DNA of 29,659 nucleotides from Silene noctiflora (taxonomy: Eukaryota; Streptophyta; Magnoliopsida; Caryophyllales; Caryophyllaceae), in contig VHZZ01000267.1 in the NCBI GenBank assembly GCA_009801015.1, forward strand, positions 48,204 to 77,862. Reading direction: 5' to 3'. The position numbers and the translations under genes were made by a program. Position 1 is the stretch's first letter, and every line of letters begins with the position of its first letter. Under the pieces are notes generated by a model. It did not search any database and had not been told where the DNA came from. It saw nothing but the letters and a program-made list of their open reading frames with translations. Shown piece by piece: positions 11,510 through 22,159 of the stretch.

Positions 11510-12300
11510 GACAATATTTAATGACCGAGGATACATTTTCTAATACACAATGGGGTGGTCGACGAATGTGAACCAATTTTGAATTTGAAGCGAAATCAGT
11601 TTCCTTTATTTGTAAATGATCATACCCACATTTTGATATTTGTAAGTTTGTGATTACTAAGCACACAAAACCCCGGAAGTGAACTTGATGGAACTAAGTG
11701 GTACGCTAAACGCATTTCATATTCATGGGAATGAAAATGGAGAAGCATGAGCGGAATTGGGTAGGCGATAAAAAATGCATCAGATTACTCTTGAAAGTGG
11801 TCAGAAGTCGAAACTACACGTAGTCACATCTGATAAACATAAAACATGCTATAATTTTATTATGTTTAGGGTAGTAGATTGGCGGTAGTTCTGAACTTTT
11901 AATATGCTGGGACGAATGAACAATTGAACATGACATTGCATTTGGGAACACTGATAGTTTATTTCCTAGTAACGCATCCTACATGTCTGAGGGACTGAAG
12001 GGGCAGCCATTATTTTCAACGCTAAACCGTGCTAATGTTGGAAAAGTATGTTGGTTTACTCTGATATTTTCTTATTAATATACAACAGTTATAACCATTT
12101 TTAAAATAGTTGTTCTGAAAAGTCAAACATCACAAACTTTACACAATAGTTAAACATATAGTGGAAGAAATTAATGGTCAAAGTTGACATTGGTTGACCA
12201 TCAAAGTCGAATGGACAGTAAATTTGGTTTGAGAGTAGTAAAAGTTTATAAGACAAATTTTGGGGGACATTCCTGATGGATATGAGATTATGAGTGTATA
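11510..12300. repeat. Ghost block: degenerate intron-1-like sequence, copy 1
   Basis: About 790 bases matching 26400-27680 in order (CATACCCACATTTTGATA, GATGGAACTAAGTGGT, GACATTGCATTTGGGAACAC, GGTCAAAGTTGACATTGG). From about 11850 it also resembles intron 1 of C and D (GTTTAGGGTAGTAGATTG). It lies between tail block 1 and the exon-1 remnant of B0, where a DUF295 exon is missing. No open frame of note. Confidence 0.6.
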
Positions 12301-12313
12301 ACGCGTTCAAAAA

Positions 12314-13234
12314 GCTGTTGAATTTCAGTCTCATTCGTCATCCAGCTCTCTTTGTCAATCTGGAAGGTAATTTAGAAAATGTTATTAGATCTAATTACAA
12401 CTCAGTGGTTAAATTTTCTCATTTTGTTTCGAAGTGCGTTATATATTGTTATGTTCAGGGCAGTAAATTGGTGGTATTTCTGGAATCTTTAGGTGTTAGA
12501 AGGTTCTGTACTATGTCGTTTTGAACCAAGCTTCTTTTCCAAATCCTAGTATGCGTAGAACGCCAATGCCTTCAGTCACTTCCGACTTTGACCCGAATGG
12601 TGGAACATCTTGCGGTACTAATCTTGTCTGTTATCGTCCTTGTAGAGATTCAATTTCTAGGGGATCATCGAATAGTTCTGAAAATATTTATAGCATTTGC
12701 TCCGTATAAGGGTAGATTTAGTATTGGTTTAAGAGCGTAGGTAGAAATGATGTATACAGAGTAATACTTCGTATTTAAGAAGGTATTTAGACATATACCT
12801 TTTGATTCAGATTCTAAATTCACTGTGGTGTGCTAATTTTGTTGTCTATACTCGTTATGGTATACCAGTTTCATGTTTATCATTCTTGGTGAAGGGGGCC
12901 TGATGAGGATGAAGGCTTGGATCCAGACAGTCAAGATGAGAAGGATGGAGAGGTACAATCTGATTCGAAGGATTCAGACTGTAAAGATGACGAGCAAGAA
13001 GAGATGGAATCTGATAGTCAAGATAAGGATCAAGAAGGGATGGAATCCGATTCAGGTAGACAAGATCTGGATCAACAAGGGGTAGAATCTGACACAAGTT
13101 GTCAAGATCGGGAGGATGAAAAAATGCAATGTGATTCAAATAGTCAGGAAAAGGAGGATGAACAGACGCATTTGAATGCAAATACTGATGGTGGTGCATC
13201 TTTGGAAGAAGATACGAATATCAGCAGGAGGCAG
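12314..13234 (+). pseudogene. Unit B0: partial unit (end of exon 1, intron 1, acidic exon)
   Basis: 12314-12366 matches the last 53 bases of the DUF295 exon of C and D (TTTCAGTCTCATTCGTCATC) and keeps the GT donor (GGTAATTTA). Intron 1 follows, then an acceptor GGTGAAG and an acidic exon from 12895 (PDEDEGLDPDSQDEKDGE, repeated ESDSQDKDQEGMESDSG). Exons 3 and 4 are missing: the acidic exon runs directly into unit B. The bulk of exon 1 is also missing upstream, where ghost intron sequence lies instead. Confidence 0.6.
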
Positions 13235-13606
13235 GAATCACAGACACCCTCCTCTAAAAAATTCACCCTTAAAACTGATGAATCAGTCTTCACTCGCCGC
13301 CGCACCTACGTCTACGCCACCACCATCAACCTTCTCCAGCCACCGCGTTTGCTCTCCTCTGATTGTCCCTGCATCATTGCCTCGGAAACCATCGCTGGCA
13401 AGGCTGACGAGGCTGCTAAGGATGCCACCGTCATCTTCCACCACCCCCGACCTCCAAACCCCCATTCTGGAATCTTCCTCGAGACTTCCACATCTCCAAA
13501 CTTCACCCCTCCACCCTCGCTGTTTCCTATCAGTTTCACGTATCTTATCCCGTCGATAAGCTCCTCGTCGTCCCCAGCCCGCCGGCGTGTCACTTGGGTG
13601 AGGTAA
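12895..13606 (+). pseudogene. Hybrid open frame: B0 acidic exon joined to B DUF295 exon
   Basis: One open frame crosses the B0/B junction near 13225-13240, changing from acidic linker (NANTDGGASLEEDTN) to DUF295 start (SQTPSSKKFTLKTDESVF). In the other units these pieces are in the reverse order and 4-5 kb apart, so this is a recombination junction. The frame is lost about 70 codons later because of the deletion B shares with A. It could only make a short acidic peptide with the propeller start. Confidence 0.6.
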
Positions 13607-14363
13607 TCGATGTAAGGAATTATACTTTGTTATCTCTGTACGGCGGTGGTGAACTTCAAGGTTGTCCTCGCTACTCCAAGGTGACCTGGGGGTCGTACAA
13701 GGCGGATATTACAGGAACTGTCTCGTAGGTCAAGTTATCTTCCGGCGAAAAATTCAATGACGTTATCAGTTTTCAGGACAAGATATATGCTATAGACAGG
13801 CAGGGATTTACTAAATTGATCAATAATTGTATATCTACCAGAAAAATCAGCATCAGCAAGTACCTGACTTTTGTACCCGTAACTTCCGGTTCAGGACGGT
13901 TCGGTTGGCGGAAGCGGCTCGTGGTAGACGGAGCTACTCTGTATTTGGTGGTTCGTACGACAGATAAATCATTCCAAGTTTTTATGCTAGAGTGGGGACA
14001 AAATAGGCCAGCAAAGGGGGATTATTGGAATGAGGTTACGGGATTTGATGGGAACAAGGTGTTGTTTGTGGCCAGAGATTATTACTTTTTCCGGCAGGCG
14101 TCAGAAAAGTTTCTAGGAAGGGAGTATCAGAACTGTATTGTGTTTTCTGAGGCCGCATTTTCGCAGTATGGCAAAGATTGTTGGGAGTTCACTGAGAGTA
14201 ATAGAGAACTCTACGAGAATGATACTGCGGTTTTTCGGTTGGATAGTGAGACTTTTGCCCGAGATGGTGAAAATCCGTGTTTTCCTAAGATTGATTGGTC
14301 GCCTCCTGCTTGGGTTTTCCTTGCTGCTGAATCTCAGTCTAAGTCTTCTACCCAATCATAAAG
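13235..14363 (+). pseudogene. Unit B exon 1: DUF295 domain
   Basis: The family start (PSKKFTLKTDESVF) is followed, after the frame change, by KLHPSTLAVSYQFHVSYPVD and KLLVVPSPPACHLG, the QGFTKLINN region, RFGWRKRLVVDGATLYLVV, FDGNKVLFVARDYYFFRQAS and PKIDWSPPAWVFLAAES. These are the DUF295 landmarks and are closest to unit A. The stretch 13742-14361 is open, giving about the C-terminal half of the domain. Confidence 0.7.
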
Positions 14364-14974
14364 GTAACCAAAATTTATTACTCTGTACATTTTAGAGCAT
14401 GCCCATGCTCTTTGGTACTCCATGTAATGTTATGTTTAGGGCAGTAGATTGGTAGCATTTCTAAAAATGTTAGGTACTATAAGGTTATAGGTGTGACTTT
14501 AATAAGTATGACCCAAGGTGTGTGTCTATGAAGCGACATGACTCACATGACAATATGACATTGATTTGGGCAACTAAAATGGCTTCATGTGATGTATGTC
14601 TATGAGGGGTAAAGCTAAGATTTTAAATCTATGGGAGCCAAACTGTCAAGAAATTGATATGTGGTAATGTAGCAGCCAAACAATGCGATTTCATCAACCA
14701 CCTCTTCATGTTTTCAAAGAGAGGTAAGGTTGCGTAGATATTGACCCAAATACCCCGCGAACGGCATGCTTAATACTCCCTTTGGGGCTCTAACCACGTT
14801 TACACTTTCTGCTTTCCTTGTTGGGCTGTCAATTTTTAAACTTCATGCTTTGGAAACAGTCTTTTCTTTCCATGTTTAATCTTTTGTCTTCTGGTCTCTT
14901 TATCTGTTAGCCCACATATTCCGACAACTTACTTTTTAATTCTTATGGGCCTTATGGCCCATGAAGTAGGAATT

Positions 14975-15000
14975 TTGTTGTTGTTGTTGTTGTTGTTGTT
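14975..15000. repeat. TTG microsatellite
   Basis: Eight to nine TTG units in intron 1 of unit B; not in the matching intron of unit A. Confidence 0.85.
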
Positions 15001-15217
15001 AGTCAATGAAATAGAAAGTTCAATATCCCAGTAGGATTTTGACTCTTTAGCATGGATGTTGTACGGAGTATTCATTACAGAATCCAAGAATTGCGTGTGT
15101 ATTTGCAGTATGGGTAAATATTAGTATCTTGCTAACAAGTAACCTGTATAATGATGATATTATCCTCCAGAGAAGAGTGCTGACATGAAAACAATGTTTT
15201 ATTTGTTCTTGGTAAAG

Positions 15218-15642
15218 GGAGCAAGAAGAGTCAGAATCTGATTCAGGTAGTCAAGATCGGGATCCATAAGTGGTGGAAATCGTGGAATCTCATTCAGGTA
15301 GTCATGATCAGGATCCAGAAGTGGTGGAGATCGTGGAATATGATTCAGATAGTCAAGATCAGGATCCAGAAGTGGTGGAGATCGTGGAATCTGATTCCAG
15401 CATTCAAGGTCAAGAAGAGGAAAAAATGGAATGTGATACGAACATTCAGGATAAGGAGGATGAAGAGATGCCTTTGAATGCCAATACTGACGGTGGTGCA
15501 TCACTGCAAAACGATGTATCCCCTTCTTTATTGGGTCCTAAATCTGGAACAACCGACACTCAGATACTTCTATCTGCAACTGAAGACGAAATTACGAGAA
15601 CTCTTCTTAGTCTGAATGGTACGAGTGCTGTAATTGAGGAGG
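15218..15642 (+). pseudogene. Unit B exon 2: acidic linker with 51-bp tandem repeats
   Basis: The acceptor is TTGGTAAAG. Three copies of a 51 bp (17 codon) unit lie at about 15270-15422, reading around EVVEIVESDSGSQDQDP, followed by the conserved PSLLGPKSGTTDTQ and TRTLLSLNG end. A stop (15267-15269) sits just ahead of the repeats at the GAA position of the repeat unit. The expansion is specific to this copy. Confidence 0.6.
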
Positions 15643-15957
15643 GTAATGGCTTATAACTTTCAACTTGCAACTTAGAACACATGGCAGAAGAGCCTTTTTT
15701 GTTCTTGAAGTTCGTGACAGCCGACTTTTCATGTTGATCAATGTGTTGTATGTTGCAGATACTTTAAGGAAAAACATCACCACAGAGTTGGTCCTTAAAG
15801 CTTGCACATCCTCTGCAACAAAGGTACAAGTAGTCCTTTTTCAAGTCTTTTGCTTTATTTCTTTGGAAAACTCTTTATTCTTGGTTCTGGATCAAGGTGG
15901 ATTAAAACAAAATCACTCAAAGTCCAGTGGTTGCACTTTTACTCATTCTATGCAATT

Positions 15958-16081
15958 ATCAACTCAATTTTCATTATGTGTGATTTTGATATAGGATCTT
16001 GGTGTTAATAACCATGTTACAACTCAATTTTCATTATGCGTCATTCAGAAATAGGCTCTTGGTGATAACAACCATGTTACT
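15958..16081. repeat. Tandem duplication in intron 3 of unit B
   Basis: Counterpart of 3325-3446, slightly diverged between its two halves (CTTGGTGTTAATAACCATG and CTTGGTGATAACAACCATG). Confidence 0.65.
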
Positions 16082-16535
16082 ACGACACTTCAATTTAGAC
16101 CACAAAATAGAAAAATTCGCACAAAATAGTCGTGCTCAACACTCCGACTTGGTGTCATGTTGCAAGTTAAGGGCGCTATGTTACTCTGACTTGGTTACGA
16201 ATGTCAGACACGGTTACTTATCCAAGTATCAGATTCAGCATGACTAAAAAAAACATTTGAGACACCAGCCCTGTCCTAAAATGAGGCATTTTGGAAAACT
16301 CATTATTCTCTGTCTGGGGCTCTGTACCTTATGAATAAGACGCAATAAGGCATTTTGGCTCCGAGTTTTGGAGTGGTGCACTTTTTTAACCTAAGCATAC
16401 ACATGAACCCCTTGCCTGAGGATTTTTGGCAGTATTAAGGGCTTGAGGCACTAGGGTAATGTTGTTTTTCATTTTATTTTTTTTAATGATAGTACCAACG
16501 TTTACGTGAGTGCTTCCTTGTCATTCACTATGCAG

Positions 16536-17054
16536 AGCCAGACAAGTGAATATGCAACAGCAAAATTTGAAGGATTTGATATAAGGTCTGATTTAGTCTC
16601 AACCTTGCAAATGATTTGGCAGAAGCACGGGAACATAGTAGAAAAGAGCATTATGCGTAACAGTGACATAATTGCTAGGGCATTGGAGTCGCTAGCTACT
16701 ATGGTACGCCTACTGGAGGACAATACAGTCCAGTCCTTGAGTGACAGCCAAGCCGATTATTTAGCCTCCACGTTGTCTGATTTAAGATGCATATGTTTCA
16801 AAGTTTACTGGTTGGTACCATATGTTCAGAAGGCTATAAAACTACATAAAAGTAAGTCGTCGGTGGAATCCTTGAACAATCTCAGCCTGTTAAGCTCCCA
16901 AGTCAAAAAACGCAAAGCAATCCTCCTCGAGGAGTTAGACAAACTTGGTTCGGAGGAAAACAAATTGAAGGAAGAGATGGAGAAGGTGTCCTAGTTGATT
17001 CCTTTTTGTGGGCAACTTAAGTTGGACGAGCCCTTAGGAACAGGGCTTACTTGA
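16536..17054 (+). pseudogene. Unit B exon 4: coiled-coil domain, slightly shortened
   Basis: The acceptor is CACTATGCAG. It reads SQTSEYATAKFEGFDIRSDL, then MIWQKHGNIVEKSIMRN, ALESLATMVRLLEDN, QADYLASTLSDLRC and a charged helix ending EENKLKEEMEKVS, then TAG at 16992. The normal stop position is the TGA at 17052-17054. The lost tail is about 20 residues, so the domain itself is almost complete. Confidence 0.6.
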
Positions 17055-17509
17055 GTTTGTTGGTGAATAATCACTTGGTTGTGGTGCATCATATGGGACT
17101 TGTATACGTCACCTGGTATTCGACCCATGATAGTACAAAGTTCAGATTAATGGGTGCTCGACTATAATGTAAAATAGAGTAGTAGATTAGGTGAAACCGT
17201 GAAAGAGAAGTAGAGAACATGTATTTTGATTTTTGATGAAGCTCTCTTCTTTTCTCCTGTCTTAAAAAACAAATTATTCTTTAACCAAGATTAAACTGAA
17301 AGTCAGACTTTTTTTTGACGATCTACTTATATTTTCGTTTCGCAAGTGATAAATTTCAAAACCAGTGCAAACCGAAGTGTGTTAATTGTGATACATATTA
17401 CATGGTATAACTCGCAAAATTTACCTATTTTACGTTAAATCGACTCATTTTTTTTTTTACTTGAAAAAGCATGTGATAAAAAGGTAACTGGAAACAATAC
17501 TCCAAATAG

Positions 17510-17615
17510 TTTTTTTCTTTTGATCTAACGAAGTGCGCACCTAGTTGCATTAAAATAGAGGGGATGGGGATTCGACCCTGGACCTATTGTTCACACTTAT
17601 CACTTATGTAAGAAA
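17510..17615 (-). mobile_element. tRNA-derived SINE, diverged
   Basis: On the minus strand, ACAATAGGTC then GGGTCGAATCCCC, the same order as in the SINE at 21813-21932 (ACAATAGGTC, GGGTTCGAATCCCC), with an AAAGAAAAAAA tail. The A box is not clear. Confidence 0.4.
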
Positions 17616-17717
17616 ATTGTAAGAACTCGCTGCACGTTTTAGTAATTGCAACCTATCAATTCGGTGATTCTGTGAATAATAGTTATCGCCTATCGGGGCT
17701 GTCAATTCTTCGGCCTA

Positions 17718-18036
17718 TGAATATGGGACTCTCCGGTGATATTACAGCAGCAGTCGAAGCAAAATTAAAGACAGTGGAGCAAGTACTCGAACAATGGGCT
17801 CTAAGAATGGCTGACAAAGAAAAGGTTGATGACTACTAAATTTATATCTGGTGGTCATTGCAGCATTACTGCTACTCATCCAAAAGCTGATGTATCTGTA
17901 ATTGGGAAACAGAACCCGATGTAATAGTACAGATGAGCAAATTTCAAGACGCGCGCCAAATGTTTGATATAATGCCTGAATCAAGTGTACAAGCAAATGC
18001 AAGCAAGAGCCTATTTGAAGTGGTAGTGATCACTAA
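17718..18036 (+). pseudogene. Tail block copy 2, coding-like, unrecognised
   Basis: It opens with MGLSGDITAAVEAKLKTVEQ and VLEQWALRMADKEKVDDY before a stop, the best-preserved version of this start. Similar nucleotides follow to GAAGTGGTAGTGATCACTAA, with frame changes relative to copy 1. Sequence beyond 18040 is (G)ACCCG-type repeat DNA, so the block was cut here. Confidence 0.35.
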
Positions 18037-18039
18037 TCC

Positions 18040-18245
18040 AAACTAACCCGACCCGTTAACCCGATTTGCCAGGTGTAGTCGTGCCTGGTCATTTCGGGTT
18101 CGGGTCAACTATTATCAAGTTATTTGTGGATAATAATCAGTTTGCAATAATAAACATACGGATCAGGTCATACTCACTTCATGTTCGGGTCTTGAACTCG
18201 AGTCTCGGTTTGGATTCAGGTCGGTCAATCTTGCCGGGTGTACTC
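18040..18245. repeat. GGGTCGGGT-type repeat DNA upstream of unit C
   Basis: CCCGACCCGTTAACCCG at the left and repeated CGGGTC/CGGGTCTTG words at the right. The stretch truncates tail block copy 2 and borders the unit C 5' region. Probably a MITE of the same broad type as 28384-28780. Confidence 0.35.
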
Positions 18246-18324
18246 GTAAGTCGTACACTCGTACCAAGAAGAGAGAGGAAATAACTAGTGAGAGAGAATG
18301 AGAAGAGGAAAAAAGTAAAACAAA

Positions 18325-19393
18325 ATGGAAACAACACCCTCTAAACAATTCTCCCGCCAAACCGATGTAACTATTTTCAAAACCCGGGCGGGCGTCCGCA
18401 AACTCCACGCCACCACCACCGTCTACATTCTCCGACCACCGCGTCCTCTCTCCTCAGACCGTCCTTGGATCACCGTCTCATCCGCCGCCGCCGACTTCAT
18501 CCACCCCCTCACCTCGAAACCCTACTCCTTCAACCTCCCTCGTTATCTCAACTTCTCACAACTTCACTCTTCTACCCTCGCCGTCTCCTGCCATCTCGCC
18601 GCCGCCCCCGCCACCTTCGACACACTCTTGACTGTCCCCGCCCACCTTAATTCCACCACTATTTTCGGTTTATACGACGGTGGTCTATTACGCTGTCGGC
18701 TTCCCGTCACCGGCGTATGGATGAAGCTTTTCTGCGCCGGTGTCCAAAGGTTTGATGACGTCACACGTTACAAGGGGAAGGTTCATACTTTTGATAGGGA
18801 GGGGAGGGTTTATTATATCTCTGTTACTTCGCAATCTCACAGTGTTAGTATGTACCAAGCCCTAATTAGGCGCCCGGTGACTCCCGAGTCTGGACAATTC
18901 GGGTGGCGAAAGCGGGTCGTGGTTGATGGTGACAATATAATGTACTTAGTGGTTCGTATGGCCGAGACGTTTTTTCAAGTGTACGAGCTGGTCGAGGGAC
19001 AGAAGGCGATTTATTGGGAGGAGGTTAAGGAATTTGATGGGAATGAGTGTTGTTTATCACGAAGGATTATTACTTTTTCCGGAGGGCGTCGAGAAAGTTT
19101 CCTGGAAGGGAGTATAGGAACTGCATTGTGTTTACGGAAGGGGCGTTTCCTGAATATGGCCATGGGTGTTGGGAATTCACTCGGTTTCCAAGCAAATTTG
19201 GTTTTCGGTGCAGTAGTGAGGAAAACGTGGCTGTTTTTCGGTTGGGTGATGGGAGTTTTGGTAGGGAGGGTGAAAATGGGGATTTCCCTAAGATTGATTG
19301 GTCGCCCCCTAGTTGGATTCATGATGCTTTGTCGGTTCCTGATACTGAATTTCAGTCTCATTCGTCATCCGAATCTCTTAATAACTCTGAAAG
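18325..19393 (+). pseudogene. Unit C exon 1: DUF295 domain, frameshifted
   Basis: It starts at an ATG with A at -3 and G at +4. The first frame gives METTPSKQFSRQTDVTIFKT, LYDGGLLR, QRFDDVTRYKGKVHTFDREG, QFGWRKRVVVDGDNIMYLVV and YWEEVKEFDGNE. The second frame resumes with DYYFFRRASRKFPGREYRN and ends PKIDWSPPSWIHDALSV and SLNNSER at the donor. All DUF295 landmarks of unit D are present across the two frames. Confidence 0.75.
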
Positions 19394-20364
19394 GTAATTT
19401 AACCGTTGTTTTTGGTTCTGATTAGTGGCTGCATTCAAGTGATTAAGTCTCTTTTTTTTGTCGAAAAGCATAATATTATGTTATGTTTAGAGAAGTAGAT
19501 TACTGGTATTTCTGGAATCAATAGGTGCTAGAAGGTTGTGTGGATACTATGGAGTAGTTATGAATCGAGCTTCATAGTTTGGGATGACTGAACATGACAT
19601 TGCATCAGGGATTGCGAATTGTTGACAATTATCTCTAGAGAACTACACATTTTATGTTATCTCTAGCTTTTATTGGGAGCAGTTAATGATGAAAGTTGAC
19701 ATCAGTTTATTGCCAAAGTCAAAATGGGGACTGCAAATTTGGCACGGGTAGTACTTGTAGACTCGTAGCTCTAGTCTGTTATGACTGTAGTTATTTTGTT
19801 CTATAATGCAGCGACTGTGTGACTGCGACGAATTATAGTAAACAGTTTCAACGGACTTGCTCTAGGCTTAAGCATCTTGTTTAACATGTCTTTTAGCTGT
19901 TATCTCCAACCCCTTTAGATAAGCTTTGTGTTCGTCAAAATCTAGATCTTACTAGTGGGTTATCTTATCATCCATGGAATTATTTATGGGACATGTAGTT
20001 TGTTCCTCTCTTTTGTGCATTTTCTTTGGAGTTCTGCAAATGTTGTGGAACATCTCACAGTAGTAATATTTTCTGTCTTCATCCCTGTTGAGAACAATTT
20101 CTGGGTCGCACATGGTTCAGGAAGTAATTTTGAGGGAGGGTCAATAACTTAAGAGCTTAGGCCTAAGTGAAGCACAGAGAAAGGATTTTTGACGTATACC
20201 CCCGTCGTTGGGATTCTTTGATCCGTGTGGTATACGAATTTCGTGTCTTTGCTGTACCAATAACTATCAGGTGCTAACAAATAACTTTGTGCGTAGTGAT
20301 GAGAATGGTTCCTAAAGAAGGATGCTGATATTTGAACACTTTTTTTTTGCTATTCTTGCTGAAG

Positions 20365-20690
20365 TGAATTTGAGGAGGATAAAGGCTTTGATTCAGACCG
20401 TAAAGTCGAGAAGAATGGAGAGGTGCAATCTGCTTTGAAGGATTCAAAGAGTAAAGATGAGGAGGATGGAAAAATTCAATGTGATTTCAACACTCGGGCA
20501 AAGGAGGACATAGAGATGCATGCTCAACGTGGTGTATCATTGCAAGAGGATTTATCTCATGTATACCCTTCCTTATTTATACCTGAGTCTGAAACCACTA
20601 ACTCTCAGATACCTTCTCTTTCTGCTACTGGAAAAGGAACAAAAAGAACTCTTCTTAGTCTCAATGGCGGGAATAATGTAACAGAGGAAG
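20365..20690 (+). CDS. Unit C exon 2: acidic linker
   Basis: Open in the phase expected from exon 1 (S-EFEEDKGFDSDRK, then RAKEDIEMHAQRGVSLQED) with the conserved end KRTLLSLNGGNNVTEEG. The acceptor follows TTGCTGAAG; the donor is GTAATGAC. The following small exon 3 (20791-20852) follows TATGTTGCAG and reads ETSRKNIPELVPRACTSFTT. Confidence 0.6.
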
Positions 20691-21023
20691 GTAATGACTT
20701 TCACCGTTCGACTTATAACTCATGTCATAGCAGCCTTTTCTCTCCTTGAAGTTCATGACAGCCGACTTTGTATGTTGGTGTATGTTGCAGAGACTTCAAG
20801 GAAAAATATCCCAGAGTTGGTGCCTAGAGCTTGCACATCCTTTACAACAACGGTACTAAATTGTTCGTTTTTACTTTATTTATTTGGAAGACTTCCGATA
20901 TTTTGATTCTAGATTATGATGCAATTCCTGACTCAAATTTTAGTACGGTCATTCAAAAATTAAATTTGTTGTAGCTTTAATTCTTTAATGTTAATACGTG
21001 CTTTCTTTTATTTCGTTATGTAG

Positions 21024-21545
21024 AACCACAAAAGTGATTCCACTGCTACAACCAAATTTGAAGGATTTGATACAAGGCCCGATTTAGTCTCAACATTGCA
21101 AAAGATTTGGCTGAAGCATGGAAATATAATTGAACAAAGCATTTTCCGTAGTTGTGACATAATTGCTAGAGCATTGGAGTCGCTGGCCACAATGGTACGC
21201 ATACTTGTGGAAAATACAGCCCAGTCCTTGAGTGATAGCCAAGTCGAGTATTTGGTCTTCACATTGTCTGATTTAAGATGCATGCGTTTTAAAGTTGACT
21301 GGTTGATTGCATCAGTTGAGAAGGCCGAAAAATTACAGAAAAGTAAGCCTCTGCTGGAATCCTTGAACCATCTTAGCCAGTTGAGCTCCCAAGCTAAGAA
21401 ACGCAGAGCGATCCTTCTCGACGAATTAACTAAACTTGATGTGGAGGAGAACAAACGGGAGGAAGAGATTACGAAGGTGTCTAAGATGATTCCTTTTTGT
21501 GGGGAAGTTAAGTTTGACGAACCCCTAGGATCGGGGCTCATTTGA
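21024..21545 (+). CDS. Unit C exon 4: coiled-coil domain
   Basis: It follows the acceptor GTTATGTAG and is open to TGA (21543-21545). Landmarks are TKFEGFDTRPDLVSTLQKIW, SDIIARAL-type helix (here CDIIARALESLATMV), QVEYLVFTLSDLRC, FKVDWL and the charged helix KKRRAILLDELTKLDVEENK, ending FDEPLGSGLI. Very similar to unit D exon 4. Confidence 0.65.
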   Translation, partial: NHKSDSTATTKFEGFDTRPDLVSTLQKIWLKHGNIIEQSIFRSCDIIARALESLATMVRILVENTAQSLSDSQVEYLVFTLSDLRCMRFKVDWLIASVEKAEKLQKSKPLLESLNHLSQLSSQAKKRRAILLDELTKLDVEENKREEEITKVSKMIPFCGEVKFDEPLGSGLI

Positions 21546-21574
21546 GTCTGTCCCTGCCGACGGTGAAAATGCAT

Positions 21575-21775
21575 TGGAACATCTCGCAGAAGTAATCTTG
21601 TCCATTATTGAACTTGTGGAGATGCATTTCTAGGACATAACATCGTTCTGAAAATAGTTGAAGAGCTCAAGTGAAGTAATATTGAAGAAGGAATTTAACC
21701 ACATACCCTTTGTTACGTTGCTTATATTCATATATGGTATGCGAATTTTGTGTTAATTGTTGTATCAGTACGAGA
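21575..21775. repeat. Intron-1 fragment behind unit C
   Basis: AACATCTCGCAGAAGTAAT and the following 190 bases match intron 1 of C itself at about 20048-20290 (AACATCTCACAGTAGTAAT, ATACCC, ATGGTATGCGAATTT). A recombination scar between C and D. Confidence 0.5.
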
Positions 21776-21812
21776 TGAAAATGCGATTAGCAAAAACCCG
21801 TCTTACACAAGA

Positions 21813-21932
21813 ATTATTATTTATTTATTTTTTTGTCAAATGAGGCACATGGCCTATATAATATGGGAGGAAGGGGGATTCGAACCCATGACCTATTGTC
21901 ATGATACCTCAATTTTAATCACTAGGCTAAAA
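21813..21932 (-). mobile_element. tRNA-derived SINE
   Basis: On the minus strand there is an A-box-like TAGCCTAGTGAT (about 21918-21929) and a B box GGTTCGAATCC (21876-21886), with an A-rich tail ending in AAAAAAATAAATAAATAAT. Related to 17510-17615. The outer ends and target duplication were not resolved. Confidence 0.45.
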
Positions 21933-22159
21933 CATATTAAGGTTACACAAGTTAGTGGTATGAGTTATGGAGAAGTGGTAAGATACTTTTTGAAAGAAAT
22001 ACTAACAAACATTCTATTCACGTTTCACCCTATATTTGAGAGTCGGGTACTAATTGATATGTAAAACTGTCCATTTATATAAAAAAAAAAAAAAAAGGAC
22101 TGTCTCACGACCGTCTTATTCTAGAATTCGTGTTGATACAAAGTACTCTTAAAGTCTCA

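Larger units (their letters stand above)
13235..17054 (+). pseudogene. Unit B: decayed DUF295 - acidic - coiled-coil gene
   Basis: Exon equivalents are 13235-14363, 15218-15642, 15759-15823 and 16536-17054. Exon 1 has no ATG of its own and is joined to the acidic exon of B0. It shares a one-base deletion near 13446 with unit A, has TGG to TAG near 13727 and GAA to TAA just before the donor (14359-14361). Exon 2 has an in-frame TAA at 15267-15269; exon 4 has a TAG at 16992-16994, about 20 codons early. Splice sites look usable. Later parts (13816-14361) are still well preserved, so some truncated product is possible but unproven. Confidence 0.65.
18325..21545 (+). pseudogene. Unit C: DUF295 - acidic - coiled-coil gene with one frameshift
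   Basis: Exons are 18325-19393, 20365-20690, 20791-20852 and 21024-21545, with all donors and acceptors intact and phases matching unit D. The only defect I can see is one missing base near 19047 in exon 1: unit D reads CAA GTG TTG where C has GAG TG TTG. Translated past that point in the neighbouring frame, the exon continues without a stop to the splice donor. So C is either a very young pseudogene or an intact gene with an assembly or read error. Exons 2-4 are open to the TGA at 21543. It is closest to unit D. The A/B tail block is absent downstream. Confidence 0.65.

Noticed and set aside
12855-13199. Minus-strand open frames over the acidic exons (also 15199-15504, 2658-2870, 23972-24202).
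   Set aside because: They are long only because Glu/Asp-rich repeats read backwards lack stops; the plus strand fits the splice phases.
21870-21935. Functional tRNA gene on the minus strand.
   Set aside because: A and B boxes are present but the acceptor stem is missing and an A-rich tail follows, so a SINE is the better reading.
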